DNA of 15,578 nt from Bacteroidota bacterium (GTDB taxonomy: Bacteria > Bacteroidota > Bacteroidia > Chitinophagales > Chitinophagaceae). The stretch covers positions 1 to 15,578 of the forward strand of contig JAEYUA010000100.1 in NCBI GenBank assembly GCA_023433755.1, in the 5' to 3' direction. This document shows, one piece after another, positions 7,207 through 14,347 of the stretch. The first letter of the stretch is position 1; each line of letters starts with the position of its first letter. Position numbers and translations under genes: made by a program. Below the pieces are notes generated by a model, which worked only from the letters and a program-made list of their open reading frames with translations, was not told the origin of the DNA and searched no databases.

Positions 7207-9177
7207 TTATTTATAACTGCGCTGGCTTGGTTTCACCACATCATATTTCAGTTCTTCCTTGTGCAGTTGCCATTCTTCTCCCTTGTGCTCCCAGGCCGCC
7301 ACATACATGAATTCTGCATCGTGACGAAGCGCCTCACCCTCTTCGGTCTGGTGTTCTTCCCTGAAATGACCTCCGCAACTTTCACCGCGGTGCAGGGCAT
7401 CAATGCACATGAGTTCACCCAGTTCAATAAAATCGGCTACCCTTCCGGCTTTGTCGAGTTCAGGATTGAATTCATTGATAGCACCAGGAATTCTTACATC
7501 ACTCCAAAAATCTTTTTTCAACTGCCTGATCTCTTCAATGGCCTGTTTCAGTCCTTCGGCGTTTCTTGCCATACCGCATTTATCCCACATGATCTTTCCA
7601 AGTCTTTTATGAAGACTCTCCACGCTTTGTGAACCTTTGATGTTCATCAGCGTTTCAATACGTGTACGTACTTCACGCTCCGCCTCTTCAAAAGCAGGAT
7701 GTGAAGTAGGTATGGAAGCAGTGCGGATTTCATCGGCCAGGTAGTTACCAACAGTATAAGGAATCACGAAATAACCATCGGCCAGTCCCTGCATCAGTGC
7801 AGAAGCTCCCAGCCTGTTGGCACCATGATCAGAAAAATTACATTCACCTAAAGCATATAATCCCGGGATGGTGGTCATTAGTTCATAATCCACCCAAAGT
7901 CCACCCATGGTATAATGCACCGCAGGATAGATACGCATGGGCACTTCATAAGGATTTTCACCAGTGATCTTTTCATACATGTCGAAAAGATTACCGTATT
8001 TTTCTTTCACCACTTCCTTGCCCAGTACAATGATGGTATTCTCATCGGCATTACCCATGTTTCGTTTGCCTGCTTCAATACGGCCATAACGTTTGATGGC
8101 ATCAGCAAAATCAAGGTAGACCGCCTGGCGGCTGGTGCCTACTCCGTAACCTGCGTCACATCTTTCCTTGGCAGCTCTTGAAGCCACATCACGGGGGACG
8201 AGGTTGCCAAAGGCAGGGTATCTTCTCTCGAGATAATAATCTCTTTCTTCTTCCGGTATATCTGTAGCCTTGCGTGTTTCACCCTGTTTTTTAGGAACCC
8301 ATATACGGCCGTCATTTCTCAATGACTCTGACATGAGGGTCAGTTTTGACTGGTGGTCTCCACTTACCGGGATACAGGTGGGGTGGATCTGCGTAAAACA
8401 GGGATTGCCAAAATATGCACCTTTCCTGTGCGCCTTCCAGATGGCCGTGGTATTGCTGCCCATGGCATTGGTAGAGAGATAAAATACGTTCCCGTACCCG
8501 CCGCTGCATAACAGTACCGCGTGACCGAAATGTCTTTCCAGTTCTCCTGTTACCAGGTTACGGGCAATGATGCCACGTGCCTTGCCATCGATCTTTACAA
8601 TCTCCAGCATTTCATGACGGCTGTACATTTCCACATTGCCGAGGGCAACCTGTCTTTCCAGCGCCTGGTAGGCACCGATCAACAATTGCTGGCCGGTTTG
8701 ACCCGCCGCGTAAAAAGTTCTTTGCACCTGCGTACCGCCAAAGGAACGGTTGCTGAGCAAGCCGCCATATTCACGGGCGAAAGGAACACCCTGCGCCACG
8801 CACTGGTCAATGATGTTGGCACTGACTTCAGCCAGGCGGTGCACATTGGCTTCACGGGCACGGTAGTCACCCCCCTTGATGGTATCATAAAAAAGACGGA
8901 ACACAGAGTCTCCGTCGTTCTGGTAATTTTTGGCCGCGTTGATTCCACCCTGGGCCGCAATGGAGTGGGCGCGGCGGGGAGAGTCCTGGAAGCAAAAGGC
9001 TTTCACCTTATAACCCAGTTCACCAAGTGAGGCAGCAGCGGAGGCGCCGGCCAGACCGGTACCAATTACAATGATCTCCAGCTTTCTTTTGTTGGCAGGG
9101 TTCACCAGTTTCACGTGGCCTTTATAATCTTCCCATTTCTTTTCAAGTGAGCCTGCAGGAATTTTAGCATCAAGCAT
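7207..9177 (-). CDS. sdhA: Succinate dehydrogenase/fumarate reductase flavoprotein subunit
   Basis: This 656-aa catalytic subunit interconverts succinate and fumarate using covalently bound FAD. The dinucleotide-binding GTGLAGASAA is at 39-48, and RRAHSIAAQGG at 68-78 supplies the FAD-linking histidine (H71). HPTCIP is at 265-270. PRDVASR (328-334) holds the family's active-site arginine. HYTMGG (421-426) and ANRLGASAL (453-461) complete the substrate and FAD pocket. The N-terminus MLDAKIPAGSLEKKW is typical of Bacteroidota/epsilonproteobacterial-type (diheme, menaquinone-linked) enzymes, which are longer than the E. coli SdhA (about 590 aa). It lies between sdhC and sdhB; the 66-base gap from sdhC contains a small hairpin. 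With sdhB and sdhC it makes a complete complex II at the inner face of the cytoplasmic membrane. No missing catalytic residue seen. Confidence 0.98.
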   Translation of the reverse strand: MLDAKIPAGSLEKKWEDYKGHVKLVNPANKRKLEIIVIGTGLAGASAAASLGELGYKVKAFCFQDSPRRAHSIAAQGGINAAKNYQNDGDSVFRLFYDTIKGGDYRAREANVHRLAEVSANIIDQCVAQGVPFAREYGGLLSNRSFGGTQVQRTFYAAGQTGQQLLIGAYQALERQVALGNVEMYSRHEMLEIVKIDGKARGIIARNLVTGELERHFGHAVLLCSGGYGNVFYLSTNAMGSNTTAIWKAHRKGAYFGNPCFTQIHPTCIPVSGDHQSKLTLMSESLRNDGRIWVPKKQGETRKATDIPEEERDYYLERRYPAFGNLVPRDVASRAAKERCDAGYGVGTSRQAVYLDFADAIKRYGRIEAGKRNMGNADENTIIVLGKEVVKEKYGNLFDMYEKITGENPYEVPMRIYPAVHYTMGGLWVDYELMTTIPGLYALGECNFSDHGANRLGASALMQGLADGYFVIPYTVGNYLADEIRTASIPTSHPAFEEAEREVRTRIETLMNIKGSQSVESLHKRLGKIMWDKCGMARNAEGLKQAIEEIRQLKKDFWSDVRIPGAINEFNPELDKAGRVADFIELGELMCIDALHRGESCGGHFREEHQTEEGEALRHDAEFMYVAAWEHKGEEWQLHKEELKYDVVKPSQRSYK

Positions 9178-9213
9178 ATGATATTGCTTATTTGAGATTC
9201 TGTTTTAGTTGAA

Positions 9214-9240
9214 CAACTGTAATGAGGTTCATAACAGTTG
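9214..9240 (-). other. Hairpin in the sdhC-sdhA spacer
   Basis: CAACTGT (9214-9220) and ACAGTTG (9234-9240) are perfect 7-bp inverted arms around a 13-base loop, starting 3 bases after the sdhC stop codon in the polycistronic message. No T-run follows on the minus strand, so it is not an obvious terminator; an RNA-processing or stability element is possible. Confidence 0.45.
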
Positions 9241-9243
9241 ATA

Positions 9244-9969
9244 TTAATTATACGGCGATACCCAGCCCAGGTACATGCTCAATGGCATGAGGGCAAAAAG
9301 TACGGAAACAATTACCGTAAATCCATAACCAAGTACTTTCAGCATTCCCAGGTATTTTTTATTATGTACGCCTATGGAACGGAAAGCGCTGTGAAATCCA
9401 TGAAAAAGATGGAAGGCCAGGGCAGCCACACCTGCCAGGTACAACAATACCACCCAGATGTTTTGAAAGGTTTCAAACATCAGCAGGAACATATTGTGCA
9501 TCTCCCTCCCACCGCTTACTTCGTACTGCACGGAGGGCACATCATGCGTGATGCGTGAAGGAATCCAGAACTGGGCTACGTGCACGATCAGGTAAAATAA
9601 AATGAGGGTACCAAGGATGGCCATGCTTCGGCTCATCCAGGTTGAACCACGGTTACCCAGGTCCACTTTGTATCCCTGTTTCCTTTTGCTTTTGTTCTGC
9701 ACTTCCACGGCATAACCCTGGATCACGTGAAGCAGGATACCGGCGAATAAACCGATCTCCATCACCCGTATCACAAAAGAGTTGCCCATAAAATAGGCTG
9801 CCCTGTTGAACATGGATCCGTTATCATTGGAATTGAAAATAGAGAGATCATAGAAAATGCAGGAGTTAAGTCCAACGTGAACGATCAGGAAGCTGATCAG
9901 GAACAAACCCGTCAACGACATCACTATTTTTCTGCCTACTGCTGATGTGAAGAATTGGGACCATTTCAT
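9244..9969 (-). CDS. sdhC: Succinate dehydrogenase cytochrome b (diheme) subunit
   Basis: This 241-aa polytopic protein anchors complex II and passes electrons to menaquinone. Five membrane segments are visible at about 16-36, 64-85, 115-136, 168-189 and 211-235. Histidines in or at the segments (H31, H81, H130 and H187, with H190 and H193 nearby) are the likely ligands of two b hemes, as in the Wolinella fumarate reductase FrdC. The N-terminus KWSQFFTSAVGRKIVMSLTG is typical of the Bacteroidota 'cytochrome b558' SdhC family. A single large anchor with no separate SdhD fits that type. It is the first gene of the operon, with a TAnnTTTG box 31 bases ahead of the ATG. The direction used (succinate oxidation or fumarate reduction) cannot be read from the sequence. 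Confidence 0.95.
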   Translation of the reverse strand: MKWSQFFTSAVGRKIVMSLTGLFLISFLIVHVGLNSCIFYDLSIFNSNDNGSMFNRAAYFMGNSFVIRVMEIGLFAGILLHVIQGYAVEVQNKSKRKQGYKVDLGNRGSTWMSRSMAILGTLILFYLIVHVAQFWIPSRITHDVPSVQYEVSGGREMHNMFLLMFETFQNIWVVLLYLAGVAALAFHLFHGFHSAFRSIGVHNKKYLGMLKVLGYGFTVIVSVLFALMPLSMYLGWVSPYN

Positions 9970-10000
9970 AAAGCGTCAGAGGGGGTTGAAATATTTGTCG

Positions 10001-10031
10001 CAAAGTTAATGCTCGGAGGGGAAAATGCGAA
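10001..10031 (-). promoter_or_regulatory. Probable sdhCAB promoter
   Basis: On the minus strand TAACTTTG (10008-10001) is an exact match to the Bacteroidota -7 box TAnnTTTG. TTCG at 10031-10028, 19 bases upstream, is a 3-of-4 match to the -33 box TTTG. The -7 box is 31 bases from the sdhC start codon. Confidence 0.6.
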
Positions 10032-10076
10032 GAAATCGGATAATGCCGATACCACATCAGCATTCTACGATTTCTT
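10030..10076 (-). terminator. Long hairpin between the lipoprotein/barrel unit and the sdh promoter
   Basis: AAGAAATCG (10030-10038) and CGATTTCTT (10068-10076) are perfect 9-bp inverted arms. Inside them AATGC (10042-10046) pairs with GCATT (10060-10064) after a 3x3 internal loop, leaving a 13-base loop. It lies 32 bases after the minus-strand stop at 10109 and ends where the sdh -33 box begins. It is probably a terminator of the upstream unit, but the following minus-strand sequence (CGCATTTTCC) has only four T, so it is not a textbook one. Confidence 0.5.
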
Positions 10077-10108
10077 TTCAATATAATATCTTGGCGATTT
10101 TTAATTAC

Positions 10109-10906
10109 CTAACTTTCAGAACGCTTGAATCTAAACAACATATATTTCAACTCAAGTCCAACAAATGACGCTCTCATTTTATATGTTGTGCTGGCCGTCG
10201 GTCCATTAGGTGTATCGAAATAAAAATTTCCTATTACAAAATTACGCAATGAAAAATTCCCGGTTACCCCTAAACCAATACTTCGTAAATTCTTAAACTT
10301 CTTTTCATAAGAAATTCCAAAATTTAATGCAGTCCAAGGTAATTTTTGTTTATTTATTTCCAGGTCTCCTAAAAGATATTCGGTAGGTGATAAACCTGGC
10401 GGTGAAATCATGTAAGAATAGCTTGCTGATTGTTTAATTGTGTACATTAAGCTAACACCTCCCAGTACACTTATGGCACTATGTTTTGATTCATTTAGTA
10501 TATAGCGAAGATTTAAAGGGATTCTTATATAGAAAAGGCCTGATTCCCTCGCTACACTTCCATATCTTTCAACATCACCTTCAAAAGGTGGATTGAACTC
10601 ATCTTTCGGAACTGAAAACTCCAAGTTCCTGGTTACAAATCCACCATGCACACCAACTATAAATATTACCTGGCGATAAATCCCATACTCATAATTGACT
10701 CCTGCAGCAACACTAAACTGCGGTGACGTATTTAATTTATATTGCGGAATTGGCAAAATTGAAGCCTTCTTGTTGAAATTTGGAAGAAGGACTATTGTAA
10801 TAGACTGGTGACCAGTTTCCGCATTTTCTATAGCATCGGCATTCTGTGCTTCGGAGAATACTGGGTATATAAATAAAAATACTATAATTATGTTCTTGAT
10901 ATTCAT
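10109..10906 (-). CDS. Small outer-membrane beta-barrel protein, function unknown
   Basis: The 265-aa product begins with a signal peptide (NIKNIIIVFLFIYPVFSEA, likely cleavage near A20/Q21). The rest shows alternating amphipathic strands typical of an 8-10-stranded outer-membrane barrel, for example FSVAAGVNYEYGIY, FYIRIPLNLRYIL, WTALNFGISYEKKF and ASFVGLELKYMLF, the last near the C-terminus. This fits the general 'outer membrane beta-barrel' (OmpA/PorT-like fold) group of Bacteroidota; I cannot name a specific family. It lies 29 bases after the lipoprotein gene and is probably translated from the same transcript. Both genes are markedly AT-rich compared with their neighbours. A hairpin follows the stop codon. 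Confidence 0.7.
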   Translation of the reverse strand: MNIKNIIIVFLFIYPVFSEAQNADAIENAETGHQSITIVLLPNFNKKASILPIPQYKLNTSPQFSVAAGVNYEYGIYRQVIFIVGVHGGFVTRNLEFSVPKDEFNPPFEGDVERYGSVARESGLFYIRIPLNLRYILNESKHSAISVLGGVSLMYTIKQSASYSYMISPPGLSPTEYLLGDLEINKQKLPWTALNFGISYEKKFKNLRSIGLGVTGNFSLRNFVIGNFYFDTPNGPTASTTYKMRASFVGLELKYMLFRFKRSES

Positions 10907-10935
10907 ATTTGATTTATCAATTATAATTTTTTGAA

Positions 10936-11916
10936 CTACAAGCTGATTGTCCCCGAATAACCACCATTAATATCATAAGTAGCTGAAAGTTCATCATCTT
11001 TACTTTGCCAAACTTGACCCCAAACTCTATTCACGACTTTTAGCTGCTTTCTTTTTTTAAAACCATTGGGAGAAGGCTTTCGTTCGATAAATTGAAAACT
11101 ATCTCCGCAATTTTCATCATATATATTTCCGCCAACAAAAATTGCAAGTTTTTGCCTTGAGCGTTTATATTTATTGTTTTTCTTTTTAAACGAAACAACT
11201 TTTCCTTTTGCACTACTTCTAAATCCTATAGTATTAATTGCTACTTTAACTCGGAACAGGAGATTTGTTGAATGCTCATATTCTGTAAAATTTCGCTTTA
11301 CAGTTAAACAACCATCTGACATCTTTAAATATGTATTCGTTGCTATATTGAATAGTCCATCTTCTTTCATCTCATAAATGCTAGAGTCAATCTTTACTCT
11401 GTATTGATAATTAAACAAAGTATTTTCACCTTCGTCGATTGTAAAATCGAAATCATCCGGATCAGCAGAAGCAAAATCTGTGTCAAGCCATTCCTCTTCT
11501 AAAGATAGCAACTCTGATCTCTTAGAAATATAGCATGGAATTTTTTCCTCGAAGTTTTTGTAAGGCAAAAACTCATCGAATCCAACTACTGAGTCAAGGC
11601 TGTCCAACTGGTTTTCGTTATAAGAACTATATAGTTCTTCAAAATTGTCATTGTGAGCTTCATACTCTGAATTTAAAGCATCAGAAACTGTGAAAAAGTC
11701 TTCCAAGGAATTAAAAGTTAACATTTCTATATTTGAATCATATGTAATGTCTACCCTTGCATAGGTGAAATTCTCATTGCTGCAAGTAAACGATGTTGTA
11801 GTCATTTGATCATTCGTGTGATGGATGGATGATGGGCTCTTTTTACAATTAGTGAGGATGCACGTAAATATTATTAGGACAAGTGAAGCTGATTTTTTCT
11901 TAGTTTTTGATACCAT
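10936..11916 (-). CDS. Predicted lipoprotein with acidic N-half and basic C-half, function unknown
   Basis: The 326-aa protein starts with Lys-rich residues, a hydrophobic segment (11-20) and LTNC at 21-24, a plausible lipobox with C24 followed by KK, so a lipoprotein anchored in the cell envelope is likely. Residues about 55-165 are strongly acidic (for example EEEWLDTDF at 140-148 and DPDDFDF at 152-158). Residues about 235-295 are Lys/Arg-rich (KGKVVSFKKKNNKYKRSRQK and GFKKRKQLKVV). The motif pattern SLEDF..L..EY..HN..FE.LY, GFDEF.P...FE.K, then WL with DPDDFDF, reminds me of a lipoprotein group common in Bacteroidota without known function (possibly a DUF4848-like family; from memory and not verified). 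It is first in a two-gene unit with a barrel protein. The DNA is about 30-32% GC in two 60-base lines I counted, against 50-60% in counted lines of sdhA and murQ, suggesting foreign or fast-evolving DNA. Confidence 0.7.
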   Translation of the reverse strand: MVSKTKKKSASLVLIIFTCILTNCKKSPSSIHHTNDQMTTTSFTCSNENFTYARVDITYDSNIEMLTFNSLEDFFTVSDALNSEYEAHNDNFEELYSSYNENQLDSLDSVVGFDEFLPYKNFEEKIPCYISKRSELLSLEEEWLDTDFASADPDDFDFTIDEGENTLFNYQYRVKIDSSIYEMKEDGLFNIATNTYLKMSDGCLTVKRNFTEYEHSTNLLFRVKVAINTIGFRSSAKGKVVSFKKKNNKYKRSRQKLAIFVGGNIYDENCGDSFQFIERKPSPNGFKKRKQLKVVNRVWGQVWQSKDDELSATYDINGGYSGTISL

Positions 11917-11938
11917 ATTGTTTAATTTTTTATGGTAA

Positions 11939-11946
11939 CAAATCTA
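11939..11946 (-). promoter_or_regulatory. Probable promoter of the lipoprotein/barrel unit (-7 box)
   Basis: On the minus strand TAGATTTG (11946-11939) matches TAnnTTTG exactly and sits 22 bases ahead of the ATG. A TTTT at the expected -33 distance (11969-11966) overlaps the T-run of the preceding hairpin and matches TTTG in three of four positions. Confidence 0.55.
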
Positions 11947-11964
11947 AAAGTCATCTGAACACAT

Positions 11965-11984
11965 AAAAACCGTATTACTACGGT
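11965..11984 (-). terminator. Probable terminator of the kinase-murQ-188aa operon
   Basis: On the minus strand ACCGTA-GTAA-TACGGT (11984-11969) is a perfect 6-bp stem with a four-base loop, followed by TTTT (11968-11965). It lies about 95 bases after the stop of the 188-aa gene and just ahead of the lipoprotein promoter. The rest of the 11917-12078 spacer shows nothing else I can support. Confidence 0.55.
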
Positions 11985-12078
11985 ATTTATTCTATAGAAA
12001 AAAGATTTAAATTCTCTTTTCAGAAAAGCAGTCGGTCAGTGCAAAAGAACCAAGCCCTTGTTTTGAATTAGAACCTTC

Positions 12079-12645
12079 TTAAATAGGTAACCTCCTATTC
12101 AGTTCCTCATCAATTTTTTTAAACAAATGATAGGGCTTATACGTTCTCCAGTTATCGATCTCCATTAGCTCTACATAATAATTCAGCTTGGCTTTCCTGA
12201 AGTCATATTGCGTGGCCTCCGGCATATTCAGGCTGACAATCCAGCCGTTTTCATCAGTCACGTCTTCAAACCATTCCTGGTAATAGTCGCGGTCACCACT
12301 GTGAAAATTGAGCACATGTTCGGTAATGAGAATAAATTTGTTGATGCCCTCGTACATGAATTTTTCGATGACCTCCCGCTTCAGCTCCATGATATCATTC
12401 TCAATGGCATCATTCCATTCGCCAAGGAATTCTATGATCGCATAATGTTCCTCATAATTGGCCTGGAGCACTTTGAGGTATAAAGTGCGGCTGCCAAAAT
12501 CATCCCATTGGGGATGTATGTAGTAATTGTAAACAGTTGACGTGAATTCAAATTCCGAATACTGCCTGTTGAAAAATGGCGAACGCTCATCTTCCTCGCT
12601 CACATAGATATGGCGCCAGTTATAATATGGTTCTATATTATGCAT
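12079..12645 (-). CDS. Uncharacterised 188-aa acidic protein encoded directly behind murQ
   Basis: I do not recognise a named domain. The protein has no signal peptide or membrane segment, so it is probably cytosolic. It is acidic and very rich in Tyr, Trp and Phe (e.g. EPYYNWRHIY near the start and WRTYKPYHLF at 166-175). The centre shows a likely strand-helix-strand pattern: YAIIEFLGEW (68-77), a helix about 80-99 (ENDIMELKREVIEKFMYEG), INKFILITEHVL (101-112), then GWIVSLNMPE (134-143). This could be an alpha/beta fold, but that is inference. The start codon lies 5 bases after the murQ stop, with an AGAGGG directly touching the ATG, so translation is probably coupled to murQ. I believe similar unnamed proteins occur in other Chitinophagaceae, from memory only. 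Normal GC content, unlike the following lipoprotein unit. Confidence 0.8.
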   Translation of the reverse strand: MHNIEPYYNWRHIYVSEEDERSPFFNRQYSEFEFTSTVYNYYIHPQWDDFGSRTLYLKVLQANYEEHYAIIEFLGEWNDAIENDIMELKREVIEKFMYEGINKFILITEHVLNFHSGDRDYYQEWFEDVTDENGWIVSLNMPEATQYDFRKAKLNYYVELMEIDNWRTYKPYHLFKKIDEELNRRLPI

Positions 12646-12650
12646 CCCTC

Positions 12651-13475
12651 TTAGTCTCCCAGCCTGTAGGCATCCACAGCTTTTTTCACACTTCCGTATT
12701 TGAGCAGCAGACCCTTGGCTTCTTCATAATCCTGGAGTTCGAGTTTATCCATTATCATTTTTGTGCCACGGTCAATCAGTTTTTCATTGGTGAGCTGCAT
12801 GTTCACCATTTTATTATCCTCCACCCTTCCCAACTGTATCATCACCGTAGTGGAGATCATATTAAGAATCAGTTTTTGCGAAGTACCGCTTTTCATGCGG
12901 GTGCTGCCGGTCACAAACTCGGGTCCCACTTCTGCTTCAATGGGAAAGTCAGCCACATCCGTTAACGGAGAACCCGGGTTATTGGTGATGCAACCCGTAG
13001 TAATGCCCCTGCTTTGGCATTCCTGCAAAGCGCCGATTACATAAGGCGTGGTGCCACTTGCAGCAATGCCCACCACCACATCCTTGTTATTGATCTGGTG
13101 CTGCTGCAGGTCTTCCCAGCCTTGCTTTGTACTGTCCTCCGCATTCTCAATAGCCTTGGTGATGGCATCTTCGCCGCCGGCAATAATTGCTACTACCAGT
13201 CCATACGGAACGCCATAGGTAGGCGGACATTCACTGGCATCCACTACGGCCAGCCTTCCGCTGGTTCCTGCTCCAATATAAAAAAGCCGGCCCCCGGCCA
13301 GCATCTTATCAGTTATTGCTCCCACCAGTCTTTTGATCTGGGGTATGGCCTTTTCCACGGCATCAGGCACGGTCTTGTCTTCATTATTGATATTGGTGAG
13401 GATCTCACCAATGGTCATTTCTTCAAGATGCCTGTAGTTGCTTGACTGTTCGGTTACTTTAGTAAAACCATTCAT
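12651..13475 (-). CDS. murQ: N-acetylmuramic acid 6-phosphate etherase
   Basis: The 274-aa enzyme cleaves the D-lactyl ether of MurNAc-6-phosphate, giving GlcNAc-6-phosphate and D-lactate, a cytosolic step of peptidoglycan recycling. It is a SIS-fold sugar-phosphate protein: IGAGTSGRLAVVDASECPPT at 67-86 contains the phosphate-binding turn and E82, and NAED at 111-114 contains E113, which align with the two catalytic glutamates of E. coli MurQ. AASGTTPYVIGAL (second phosphate-binding loop) and the signature GSTRMKSGTSQKLILNM are also present. The length is slightly below E. coli MurQ (298 aa) owing to shorter termini. It follows the amino-sugar kinase by 32 bases and precedes the 188-aa unknown by 5, so it is the middle gene of an operon. 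Confidence 0.97.
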   Translation of the reverse strand: MNGFTKVTEQSSNYRHLEEMTIGEILTNINNEDKTVPDAVEKAIPQIKRLVGAITDKMLAGGRLFYIGAGTSGRLAVVDASECPPTYGVPYGLVVAIIAGGEDAITKAIENAEDSTKQGWEDLQQHQINNKDVVVGIAASGTTPYVIGALQECQSRGITTGCITNNPGSPLTDVADFPIEAEVGPEFVTGSTRMKSGTSQKLILNMISTTVMIQLGRVEDNKMVNMQLTNEKLIDRGTKMIMDKLELQDYEEAKGLLLKYGSVKKAVDAYRLGD

Positions 13476-13491
13476 TGTTGTGATATTAATA

Positions 13492-13509
13492 AAGAAGCCA
13501 GGGCTTCTT
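13492..13509 (-). other. Intercistronic hairpin overlapping the kinase stop codon
   Basis: AAGAAGCC (13492-13499) and GGCTTCTT (13502-13509) are perfect 8-bp arms separated by two bases. The kinase stop codon (13508-13510) lies within the outer arm, and the murQ start is 17 bases further on. On the minus strand it is followed by TATTAATAT rather than a T-run, so it is at most a leaky terminator; it may shield or process the message. Confidence 0.5.
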
Positions 13510-14347
13510 ATTTCCTGTGAAAATCCACCAGCCCCTGCATGGGGTTTTTAAGGATCTTTCCCAATTCAAATTCATAACTCCCGCAGAGTTCTTCGATCTT
13601 ATCCCTGAACCCATGGGCCACACTTCCCACGAAGTTGACCGGGTATTTCCATACCTCCGGGTATTTGCACAAATGTTGAAAGAAAAAATCATTTAATCCA
13701 TCTTCAATGATGTTTTCAATCATGTAGTGCCCCCTGTTCTCCGCCAGGAACAAGGTAAACCCGGCCAGGTAACGGTTAGGAAGCGGTTGCTTGTACACAT
13801 GATCCAGGATTTCAACTGGTGTGGTCACAAACCTGGCATCAAAACGGGCTCTCAGGTCTTCATCAAAAGTATTATAGAGATAATACTGGATCACTTTTTT
13901 ACCGAGTATGGCACCTGAGCCTTCATCGCCCAGCACATAACCTAACCCCGGGCTGTTCCGGACAATGGCCTTTCCATTATAATAACAGGAATTAGAGCCG
14001 GTACCCAGGATGCAGGCGATCCCCTTTTCCCTGCCGCAAACAGCGCGTGCTGCCGCCATCAGGTCGGTCTGCACTTCCACTTTCGCTGCAGGAAAATGAT
14101 TGCGGATGGCCCTCTTCACATTTTTTGCATTCAGCGGGTTGGCACAGCCGGTACCATAATAATAAACTTCGTCCACCCCGGTCTTGCCCAGCTTTGGCAT
14201 CAGTTCCTGCTCCAACAGTTCAGTGATCTGTTCTGTATTCAGAAAATATGGGCTGATACCCTGGGTGAAAATGGTTTTTTTCTTCCCGGCCAACAGGCAC
14301 CATTCGGCCTTAGTTGCCCCGCTGTCAGCGAGTAAAATCACAGGCAT
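13508..14347 (-). CDS. BadF/BcrA-type N-acetylglucosamine/MurNAc kinase
   Basis: The 279-aa protein belongs to the ASKHA sugar-kinase fold (BadF/BadG/BcrA/BcrD ATPase family, N-acetylglucosamine-kinase-like). Phosphate-1 motif DSGATKAEW is at 8-16, the probable catalytic Asp (VQTDLMAAAR) is D95, phosphate-2 LGTGSNS is at 114-120, and GLGYVLGDEGSGAILG at 134-149 is the family signature. There are no membrane segments. Being first in an operon with murQ, it most likely phosphorylates MurNAc (and perhaps GlcNAc) to the 6-phosphate substrate of MurQ. That is the role described for the related MurK kinases of Clostridium and Tannerella. I leave the symbol blank because specificity cannot be read from sequence. 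Unlike the Tannerella cluster, no MurNAc transporter gene adjoins it here. It is divergent from the S41 protease gene. Confidence 0.88.
   Translation of the reverse strand: MPVILLADSGATKAEWCLLAGKKKTIFTQGISPYFLNTEQITELLEQELMPKLGKTGVDEVYYYGTGCANPLNAKNVKRAIRNHFPAAKVEVQTDLMAAARAVCGREKGIACILGTGSNSCYYNGKAIVRNSPGLGYVLGDEGSGAILGKKVIQYYLYNTFDEDLRARFDARFVTTPVEILDHVYKQPLPNRYLAGFTLFLAENRGHYMIENIIEDGLNDFFFQHLCKYPEVWKYPVNFVGSVAHGFRDKIEELCGSYEFELGKILKNPMQGLVDFHRK

Noticed and set aside
8521..9030. Plus-strand open frame of 169 codons within the sdhA region
   Set aside because: It is antisense to sdhA, which is clearly coding with all catalytic motifs; the antisense product resembles nothing known to me.
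10077..12000. Integrative element with attachment sites around the AT-rich unit
   Set aside because: I find no integrase or transposase, no tRNA, and no matching direct repeats at the two edges; only the base composition and hairpins hint at insertion.
10936..12645. Toxin-antitoxin or immunity pair
   Set aside because: Lengths, the signal/lipobox sequence and the separate transcription units do not fit; the 188-aa protein belongs to the murQ operon, not to the lipoprotein unit.
13014..13445. Plus-strand open frame of 143 codons opposite murQ
   Set aside because: Antisense to conserved murQ; no domain or start signal seen.
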